A stretch of 19,840 nt of DNA from the NCBI GenBank assembly GCA_003218525.1, contig QHNU01000060.1, positions 457 through 20,296 on the forward strand, written 5' to 3'. Below the pieces are notes generated by a model, which worked only from the letters and a program-made list of their open reading frames with translations, searched no databases and had not been told where the DNA came from. Positions within the stretch are counted from its first letter, which is position 1, and each line of letters begins with the position of its first letter. Position numbers and translations under genes: made by a program. The DNA is from Verrucomicrobiota bacterium. GTDB taxonomy: Bacteria; Verrucomicrobiota; Verrucomicrobiia; Chthoniobacterales; UBA10450. Positions 14,566 through 19,840 of this stretch are shown piece by piece.

Positions 14566-15573
14566 TCAGAGCCAAAGTCCCCAGGAAAGGAGGGATGCGG
14601 CATCAGCCCAAACGCCGGACTTGGTATCGCCGAGAACGACGACGATGACATCCCGACCCGGGCGGGAGCCGCTCGCGATGAGGCAATGTCCGGCGGCTTC
14701 GGTATAGCCCGTTTTCATTCCGTTGCAGTAAGGCAAGCGTTTTAAAACCTTGTTCGTGTTTTCCAGCTCGCGCGTCCGGCCGCTCGCGTAGCGGAAGACC
14801 AGCTGCGGAAGACAGACAATCGAGCGGATCGTCGGATTAGCGTAGGCGGCCCGGGCAATAATAGCGAGATCGCGGGCGGTGGAATATTGCCCGGGAATCG
14901 GCAAACCGTTGGGATTGAGGAAATGCGAATGAGTGGCGCCGAGCTGTTGGGCCTTCGCGTTCATTTTTTCCGCGAAGGCGTCTACGCTGCCGGCGTTGTC
15001 CCGCGCGAGACAACGTGCCACGTCGTTCGGGCTCTTGACCAGCAGTGCTCTCAGTAAATCGATGCGCTGATATGTTTCGCCGGGCCGAATGTTTAGCTTC
15101 ACCGGTTCGGCCAAGGTATCGATTGGTTCGACCGCGACTTGCCGATCGAGATAACCAGTGTCGGCGACAACCAGAGCAGTCAGCAATTTTTGAGTGCTCG
15201 CAGCGGGCCGCGGTTGGTCGGCGTTTTTTTCGTACAAAATCTGACCTGTCCGCGCGTCCACCACCATTACCGAATTTGCGCGCGTGTTCGGGACTCGGTT
15301 TGGATCTGATGGCTGCGTCGGAACTGCAGGGGCTAACGCCGGCTCGGGAGTCTTATCCTCATCAGAGCTGTCTGCGGCGCGCTTATGCGCTCGCGAACCT
15401 TTCGTGGTTGTGTGTTTGCGTTTGTGGACGCCGGTCGGTCGCACAACCGCGTCTGTCTGATCATCGTTCGATGGCGTTGACTGCGCCTGACACACGCAGA
15501 GCGACCCGCACAACACGAAAATGATCCACCGAAGCCGGCGCTTCATCGGCGATGAATTACTGGTAACTTTCAT
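14566..15573 (-). CDS. D-alanyl-D-alanine carboxypeptidase (peptidase S11), single-domain form
   Basis: This 335-residue serine enzyme should trim the terminal D-alanine of peptidoglycan stem peptides in the periplasm. A signal peptide (MKRRLRWIIFVLCGSLCVCQA) lies at 10-30, then a charged linker rich in Lys/Arg (51-65) and in Asp/Glu/Pro (69-90). The catalytic domain begins near residue 98. The active-site motifs are STQK (Ser126, Lys129), SPN (181-183) and KTG (287-289). The chain ends 46 residues after KTG, so there is no PBP5-type C-terminal domain or amphipathic membrane anchor; the enzyme is probably soluble. The start could be 15573 or the in-frame ATG at 15546, which puts the signal peptide at the very N-terminus. 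It lies 17 bases before the BioF-family ATG and 27 bases after the glyoxalase-like gene. Confidence 0.9.
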   Translation of the reverse strand: MKVTSNSSPMKRRLRWIIFVLCGSLCVCQAQSTPSNDDQTDAVVRPTGVHKRKHTTTKGSRAHKRAADSSDEDKTPEPALAPAVPTQPSDPNRVPNTRANSVMVVDARTGQILYEKNADQPRPAASTQKLLTALVVADTGYLDRQVAVEPIDTLAEPVKLNIRPGETYQRIDLLRALLVKSPNDVARCLARDNAGSVDAFAEKMNAKAQQLGATHSHFLNPNGLPIPGQYSTARDLAIIARAAYANPTIRSIVCLPQLVFRYASGRTRELENTNKVLKRLPYCNGMKTGYTEAAGHCLIASGSRPGRDVIVVVLGDTKSGVWADAASLLSWGLWL

Positions 15574-15600
15574 GTTTGTGCAACCGCGGCGGACGAAGCG

Positions 15601-15990
15601 TCAACGCCTTTTGTCACCACGCTGGATCAGCTCAATCTCGTAACCTTCGGGCGCATCGATGAATGCAATGGCGCCGCCATCACTGTTCGGATGCGGTCCA
15701 TCGGAGAGTGGATATCCCTTGGCCGCACTCTGTTTTGCGAATGCGTCCAAGTCATCCACCTCAAAGGCCAAATGAGTCAGGTCCGGACCAACCACGACCG
15801 GACCGCTTGCATCGTATTTGCAAATCTCAATTTCCTCGTCACTGCCCGGAGCCTTGAAGAAGACCAACTGGGAGCCCCGGCCGGAAAGATGCCGCCGGAT
15901 CTCCTGCAAACCGAGCACGTCTTTGTAGAATGCGACCGTCTTGTCGAGATCAGTCACCCGATAGCGCGTATGAAGCAACTTCTTGATCAT
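15601..15990 (-). CDS. Glyoxalase I-like VOC-family protein (lactoylglutathione lyase type)
   Basis: The 129-residue protein has two beta-alpha-beta-beta-beta modules of the vicinal oxygen chelate fold. Four likely metal ligands line up with E. coli GlxI (His5, Glu56, His74, Glu122): His7 in LLHTRYRV, Glu55 in EEIEIC, His73 in LTHLAFEVDD and Glu120 in GYEIELIQ. Length and the DLDKTVAFYKDVLGL segment also fit. It probably converts the methylglyoxal-glutathione hemithioacetal to lactoylglutathione, but VOC proteins are versatile and the thiol could differ if the organism lacks glutathione. The gene is divergent from xylB across 45 bases and is likely the first gene of a run with the carboxypeptidase and BioF-family genes. 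Confidence 0.85.
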   Translation of the reverse strand: MIKKLLHTRYRVTDLDKTVAFYKDVLGLQEIRRHLSGRGSQLVFFKAPGSDEEIEICKYDASGPVVVGPDLTHLAFEVDDLDAFAKQSAAKGYPLSDGPHPNSDGGAIAFIDAPEGYEIELIQRGDKRR

Positions 15991-16035
15991 TGCTAAACTT
16001 ATTGCCGTGAGCGCGCCTCGAATTCAAATTCGCGG

Positions 16036-17532
16036 ATGCTTTGCGTCGGAATCGACAGTGGCACGACAGCTTGTAAAGCGCTCATTCTCGATGCCGAATC
16101 GGGAAAGGTACTGGCCAGCGCCGGTGCCCCGCAACCCTTTGTCGAAGGCTTGCCGCACGGGCACGTCGAACAAGATCCGCGCATATGGATTAAAGTAGCA
16201 GAGAGCGTGCTCGGTGCTTGTCTGGAGAAGCTTGGCGAGCGCCGGAGAGAGATTGTCGCCATCGGCGTAAGCGCGCAGCAACATGGACTGGTCGTCCTCG
16301 ACGATCAAAATCAACCGCTGCGTCCAGCCAAATTGTGGTGCGACACCTCCACAGCGGAGCAGGCCGAAAGACTGAATCGCGCATTTGGCAATGCCGAGGA
16401 GCTGATTCGCCGAACCGGCAATGCCATGGTGAGCGGATATACCGCGCCAAAACTTTTATGGCTGAAAGAAAACGAGCCCGAGGCTTTTGAGCACACCCGC
16501 ACCGTTCTATTACCGCATGATTTTATGAATTTCTGGCTAACGGGCGAACGTCAGATGGAATACGGTGATGCCTCTGGCACGGGGCTGCTTGACGTACGAA
16601 CACGCACGTGGTGTGAGCCGCTTGCGCAATTTATAGATTCGAGTCTGCTCGCAAAACTTCCACCCTTGCGCTCCTCCACTCGACCGGCGGGCTTATTGCG
16701 TGCAAAACTTGGTGAGCGATGGGGCATTGGCGATGCTTTGGTCAGCGCAGGGGGCGGCGATAATATGATGGGCGCGATTGGAACGGGAAATATTCGCCCA
16801 GATTGCCTGACGTTGAGTCTCGGCGCCTCCGGTACCATCTACGGTTTTGCGGAAACGCCCGTAATCGACCCGCGCGGGGAGATTTCCGCTTTTTGCGATA
16901 GCACCGATCATTGGCTGCCACTTGCCTGCACAATGAATGTGGCCAACGTCGCCGAGCGACTCCGCAAATTATTCGATTGGGATATGAAGGCCTTGGAAAA
17001 AAATGTCGCGGAAAGCAGCCCGGGCGCTGCCGGGATCACATTCCTCCCTTATCTCCAAGGCGAACGGCTGCCCGATTTGCCGCACGCGTCCGGAGTCTTG
17101 CATGGCTTGAATTTGGAAAATACCAATCGCCGCGACGTCGGGCGCGCCGTCATCGAAGGAATCATCATCGGTTTGGCCCGCGGATTGAAACGACTTCGTG
17201 ATCTTGGTCTGAGTGCCGACGAGCTTCGTATCACGGGTGGAGGCGGTAAAAGTCCGATTGCGCGGCAAATTGTTGCGGACGTCTTTGGCATGCCTGTGAC
17301 CGGCTTAAAAACATGGGAAGGCGGGGCATTGGGAACGGCGATTCACGCGGCCTGGACTTTTTGCCAGGTAAAAGGGAGTCCGCTTTCACTGGAAAAAATC
17401 GTGAAATCGGCTGTAAAAATTGACCGGAAAACACGCGCTGAACCGCGCAAGGAAAATGCCACGCTCTATGCCGAATTGCGTGGACGCCATGCCGATCTCA
17501 CGCGGAAACTAGCGGCCGGCGGTTATCTATGA
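16036..17532 (+). CDS. xylB: Xylulokinase
   Basis: This 498-residue FGGY-family sugar kinase should phosphorylate D-xylulose to xylulose-5-phosphate for the pentose phosphate pathway. Seen are the ATP-site GIDSGTTACKALILD (5-19), SAQQHG (79-84) at the sugar site, PHDFMNFWLTG (160-170), GGGDNMMGAIGTG (239-251) with Asp242 as the likely catalytic base (E. coli Asp233), SLGASGTIYGF (261-271), and ITGGGGKSPIARQIVADVFGMPV (399-421), the FGGY signature region. No xylose isomerase or sugar transporter is in the window, so the physiological substrate within the FGGY family is not certain. The ATG at 16036 is the first good start after a 45-base spacer, without a Shine-Dalgarno. The stop overlaps ubiX by four bases. 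Confidence 0.9.
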   Translation: MLCVGIDSGTTACKALILDAESGKVLASAGAPQPFVEGLPHGHVEQDPRIWIKVAESVLGACLEKLGERRREIVAIGVSAQQHGLVVLDDQNQPLRPAKLWCDTSTAEQAERLNRAFGNAEELIRRTGNAMVSGYTAPKLLWLKENEPEAFEHTRTVLLPHDFMNFWLTGERQMEYGDASGTGLLDVRTRTWCEPLAQFIDSSLLAKLPPLRSSTRPAGLLRAKLGERWGIGDALVSAGGGDNMMGAIGTGNIRPDCLTLSLGASGTIYGFAETPVIDPRGEISAFCDSTDHWLPLACTMNVANVAERLRKLFDWDMKALEKNVAESSPGAAGITFLPYLQGERLPDLPHASGVLHGLNLENTNRRDVGRAVIEGIIIGLARGLKRLRDLGLSADELRITGGGGKSPIARQIVADVFGMPVTGLKTWEGGALGTAIHAAWTFCQVKGSPLSLEKIVKSAVKIDRKTRAEPRKENATLYAELRGRHADLTRKLAAGGYL

Positions 17533-18098
17533 AATTTGTCATCGGCGCGACGGGCGCCAGCGGCACAATTTATCTGCAGCGTCTGCTCGAGCAGATCGAT
17601 GCCGCGGCCCATGAAGTTCATCTGGTCATGAGCGCTCACGCCCGAGAGGTGGCAGGGCAGGAAGTAATGTCTTTCCGAATTCCGCAAGCCGTACGGCAGC
17701 ATGCCGAAAATGATCTCAATGTGCCGTTTGTCAGCGGCTCGGCGCGATTTGATGGCATGGTTATTGTGCCGTGCTCGATGTCGACCCTCGGGCGCATCGC
17801 CACCGGTTCGGGCGAAAGTGCGCTGCTACGTGCGGCTGACGTTTTTTTAAAGGAGCGACGCAAACTGATTGTTGTGCCACGTGAAACGCCTTGGAATCTG
17901 ATTCAGGCCCGGAATATCGTCGCTTTACTCGAAGCGGGAGCGGTCGTCCTTCCGGCCATCCCTTCGTTCTATAGCAATCCGAAAAGTGTAAACGACGTCG
18001 TCGATACCGTTGTTTGGCGCATCCTTGATCAGCTCGGTTTGCCCAATCCGCGCGCCTTTCGCTGGCAAAGTGAAACGGCAAGGCCATCGCGACGTTGA
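17529..18098 (+). CDS. ubiX: Flavin prenyltransferase UbiX
   Basis: UbiX attaches a dimethylallyl group to FMN to make prenylated FMN, the cofactor of UbiD-type decarboxylases used in quinone synthesis and aromatic acid metabolism. The 189-residue length is typical. Motifs are FVIGATGASG at the N-terminus (3-12, FMN site), VIVPCSMSTLGRIATGSGESALLRAADVFLKE (78-109), VVPRETPWNLIQARNI (115-130) and PAIPSFY (142-148), all characteristic of the family. It starts inside the xylB stop (ATGA) and ends inside the start of the acyltransferase gene (TTGA), so it is sandwiched in a coupled run. No ubiD is present here, so the client enzyme must be encoded elsewhere. Confidence 0.96.
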   Translation: MKFVIGATGASGTIYLQRLLEQIDAAAHEVHLVMSAHAREVAGQEVMSFRIPQAVRQHAENDLNVPFVSGSARFDGMVIVPCSMSTLGRIATGSGESALLRAADVFLKERRKLIVVPRETPWNLIQARNIVALLEAGAVVLPAIPSFYSNPKSVNDVVDTVVWRILDQLGLPNPRAFRWQSETARPSRR

Positions 18099-18745
18099 AG
18101 CTGGATCCGGAAAGTTTCGCTGCGCGCGCGCTGGTTGCTTTCGGTTTTCGCCTTTTGCAAGTTTGGGCGCGCACCATTCGCTTCCGGATCGAGGATCGCG
18201 GAAAAATTCGCGAGCTTGTGCTTTCGGAGCGATTGATCGGCGCTCTGTGGCATAATCGTCTATTGCTGCTGCCGTTCGCGATTCGCCGCTTCGTTCCGCA
18301 GCGGAAGGGCGCCGCCTTGATCAGCGCAAGTCGTGATGGCGGGTGGCTGGCCAAATTGGTGCGGCGATTTGGTTTTGAGGTGGTGCGCGGCTCGAGCTCG
18401 CGCAAAGGCGCGAGCGCGATGTTGCAGTTGGCCGATGTGATTGCCGCAGGCCAGGACGTGGTGATAACGCCGGATGGTCCTCGCGGGCCCGTTTATCGGC
18501 CCGGCGGCGGAATCATTCTGCTCGCTCAAAAAACCGGTGCCCGCGTCGTGCCGTTGAATTTTGAGTACTCGAGTTGCTGGCGGCTCAGGAGCTGGGATCA
18601 ATTCGTCCTGCCGCGGCCATTTGCGGAGGTGCGTTTCATTCTGGGTGAGCGCCATGAAGTCTTGCCCACTTCAACCGAAGAAGAATTTGAGCGCGAACGC
18701 GAACGATTGAAATCAGCGATGATGGCGTTGGTCGAAATGCCCTGA
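18095..18745 (+). CDS. DUF374-type lysophospholipid acyltransferase family protein
   Basis: The 216-residue protein matches the DUF374 branch of the LPLAT superfamily, which includes lipid A and glycerolipid acyltransferases. Seen are ALWHNRLLLLPF (50-61), with the conserved His53 region, ISASRDGGWLAKLVRRFGFEVVRGSSSRKGASAM (77-109), and VVITPDGPRGPVYRPGGGIILLAQKTGARVVPLNFEYSSCWRLRSWDQFVLPRPF (122-176), where DGPRGP and the RSWD-x-F-x-x-P-x-PF stretch are family hallmarks. A hydrophobic N-terminus (about 9-26) suggests a membrane-associated enzyme; substrates are unknown. The start is TTG at 18095, overlapping the ubiX stop by four bases, and no later in-frame start would keep the domain whole. 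FolD begins 12 bases after the stop. Confidence 0.86.
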   Translation: MKLDPESFAARALVAFGFRLLQVWARTIRFRIEDRGKIRELVLSERLIGALWHNRLLLLPFAIRRFVPQRKGAALISASRDGGWLAKLVRRFGFEVVRGSSSRKGASAMLQLADVIAAGQDVVITPDGPRGPVYRPGGGIILLAQKTGARVVPLNFEYSSCWRLRSWDQFVLPRPFAEVRFILGERHEVLPTSTEEEFERERERLKSAMMALVEMP

Positions 18746-18757
18746 TATTTTCGCGCG

Positions 18758-19636
18758 ATGAGGACGATCATCGACGGCCGCGCAATTGCCGAAAAAGTGT
18801 ACACGGAGTTGCGCGGTGAAATCGCCGACCTGAAGTCGCGTGGATTAACGCCGGGGCTCGCGGTCGTTCTGGTCGGCGATAATCCCGCTTCCCGGGCCTA
18901 CGTGCGGGCCAAGGACAAAATGTGCCGCGAACTCGGCCTACATTCGGTAAAACTCGAATTGCCAGCAACGACCAAGCAAGAGGAATTACTGGCCCGGGTG
19001 GATAAATTGAATCACGACCCAGCGGTTCACGGCGTCCTCGTGCAATCGCCGCCCCCGCCGCACATCGACGAAGTCGCAATCATTCGTGCGCTCGATCCGC
19101 GCAAAGATGTCGATGGATTCCATCCACTCAACGTAGCGAAGCTGGCCATGGGCGATAATTCCGGTTTTGTTCCGTGCACCCCCCTCGGCTGTTTGCGTCT
19201 GTTGCGCGAAACCAATGTGTCGCTCTCCGGCGCGAATATCGTTGTTCTCGGCCGCAGCATGATCGTGGGCAAACCCATGGCGCTTCTACTCATGCAAAAA
19301 GGGGTCGATGCCACGGTAACAGTTGTCCATTCCCGAACCCGAAATATCGGGGAGGTTTGCCGTCGCGCAGACGTAATCATCGCAGCCATCGGGCAACCGC
19401 ACTTTGTAAAAGCGGACCAGGTGCGCGAAGGCGCGGTCGTGATCGATGTTGGGATCAATCGCGTGGATGATGCCGGCAGCGAGCGTGGCTATCGGCTGGT
19501 CGGCGATGTCGATTTTGACAGCGTCGTAAAGAAAGCCGGCGCGATTACGCCAGTTCCGGGCGGTGTCGGACCAATGACGATCGCGATGTTGATGGCCAAC
19601 ACAGTTAAAGCCTGTCGGATGCTGAATATTCTCTGA
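18758..19636 (+). CDS. folD: Bifunctional methylenetetrahydrofolate dehydrogenase / methenyltetrahydrofolate cyclohydrolase
   Basis: FolD interconverts 5,10-methylene- and 10-formyl-tetrahydrofolate, feeding purine synthesis and Met-tRNA formylation. The latter links it functionally to the peptide deformylase in this window. The 292-residue protein has Lys52 in the YVRAK motif (E. coli Lys56), Gln96 in VHGVLVQ (E. coli Gln100), Asp119 in KDVDGF (E. coli Asp121), the NADP-site VVLGRSMIVGKPMA (162-175), and PVPGGVGPMTIAMLM (265-279). The usual QLPLP motif reads QSPPPP here. It is the last gene of the run that begins at xylB, 12 bases after the acyltransferase gene. A hairpin repeat begins two bases after its stop. 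Confidence 0.96.
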   Translation: MRTIIDGRAIAEKVYTELRGEIADLKSRGLTPGLAVVLVGDNPASRAYVRAKDKMCRELGLHSVKLELPATTKQEELLARVDKLNHDPAVHGVLVQSPPPPHIDEVAIIRALDPRKDVDGFHPLNVAKLAMGDNSGFVPCTPLGCLRLLRETNVSLSGANIVVLGRSMIVGKPMALLLMQKGVDATVTVVHSRTRNIGEVCRRADVIIAAIGQPHFVKADQVREGAVVIDVGINRVDDAGSERGYRLVGDVDFDSVVKKAGAITPVPGGVGPMTIAMLMANTVKACRMLNIL

Positions 19637-19637
19637 C

Positions 19638-19692
19638 GTAGCGGCGGTCTCCACGGTCGAATATCGTTCCGGCGCTCGGAGAGCACCGCTAC
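19638..19692. repeat. GTAGC-ended imperfect hairpin repeat between convergent genes
   Basis: The left arm GTAGCGGCGGTCTCC (19638-19652) and the reverse complement of the right arm 19678-19692 (GTAGCGGTGCTCTCC) agree at 13 of 15 positions, with a 25-base loop. It begins two bases after the folD stop and covers the stop of the minus-strand partial gene at 19689. It could act as a bidirectional terminator or mRNA-end stabiliser, and it resembles repetitive extragenic palindromes. The minus-strand start GTAGC is shared with the hairpin at 1453-1477. Confidence 0.55.
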
Positions 19693-19840
19693 AGGTTCAC
19701 AATCTTCCGCGTCAACAGTCGCAGTAGCGCCGGATGAAATCGCGCAATTTCAAAAAGCGGGGAACCGATGTCGGGCGATATCACGGCGAGACGCGCCAGC
19801 ACGTTGATCCAGAGACGGCCTCGGTACATCGCGGCGTGCA
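19689..19840 (-). CDS. C-terminal 49 residues of an unidentified protein, partial
   Basis: On the minus strand one frame is open from the right edge to a TAG at 19689-19691; the other two hit stops within this stretch. The translated end contains MYRGRLWINVLARLAVISPD followed by a mixed hydrophobic/basic tail, LLRLLTRKIVNL. Composition resembles a real protein C-terminus (amphipathic helices with Leu/Arg/Ile), but the fragment is too short for a family call; an oxidoreductase-type tail is only a guess. The stop lies inside the right arm of the 19638-19692 hairpin, so this gene converges on folD with 52 bases between the two stops. Confidence 0.45.
   Translation of the reverse strand, partial: HAAMYRGRLWINVLARLAVISPDIGSPLFEIARFHPALLRLLTRKIVNL

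Noticed and set aside
18746..18757. Folate riboswitch or promoter ahead of folD
   Set aside because: Only 12 bases separate folD from the upstream gene, too little for either.
1..19840. CRISPR arrays, tRNA or rRNA genes, insertion sequences, defence systems
   Set aside because: No regularly spaced repeats, cloverleaf structures, transposase-like proteins or defence-type domains were found on either strand.

Overview
The window looks like ordinary chromosome from a Gram-negative-type bacterium, most likely a Verrucomicrobiota member (Chthoniobacterales-like). That placement is an inference from protein flavour and gene neighbourhood; there is no rRNA or other marker here to prove it. Gene density is high, many starts overlap the previous stop by 4 bases (ATGA or TTGA), and almost no start has a visible Shine-Dalgarno sequence. 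I see no rRNA, tRNA, CRISPR array, transposase, phage gene or recognisable defence cassette.

Layout. 1-1396 (-): 5' part of a sodium:solute symporter running off the left edge. 1520-2371 (+): an OGG1-type 8-oxoguanine DNA glycosylase. 2519-5280 (+): a coupled run of a TonB-like protein, an ExbB/TolQ-like protein, an ExbD/TolR-like protein and peptide deformylase. 5265-6175 (-): two coupled small exported proteins, one unknown and one with a Dabb-type barrel domain. 6176-6702: a 527-base gene-free stretch with an AT-rich patch and DnaA-box-like sites, a candidate replication origin. 6703-9193 (+): dnaA, carrying a frameshift near its 5' end, then dnaN.

9160-12007 (-): miaB, a six-helix membrane protein and a family 9 glycosyltransferase. 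12008-12366: a repeat-bearing divergent spacer. 12367-13251 (+): methylthioadenosine phosphorylase. 13241-15990 (-): a glyoxalase-family protein, an S11 D-Ala-D-Ala carboxypeptidase and a BioF-family synthase with an unusual internal insertion. 16036-19636 (+): xylulokinase, UbiX, a DUF374-type acyltransferase and FolD, nearly all overlapping. 19638-19692: a hairpin repeat. 19689-19840 (-): the C-terminus of an unidentified protein.

The genes serve replication (dnaA, dnaN), DNA and RNA maintenance (ogg, miaB), envelope energisation and envelope building (TonB/ExbBD, glycosyltransferase, carboxypeptidase, acyltransferase), and core metabolism (def, folD, mtnP, bioF, xylB, ubiX, glyoxalase). 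No novel multi-gene system is evident. The points worth a second look are the dnaA frameshift, the putative origin, the BioF insertion, several intergenic hairpin repeats, the lack of Shine-Dalgarno sequences, and convergent genes that overlap tail to tail with no room for a conventional terminator.
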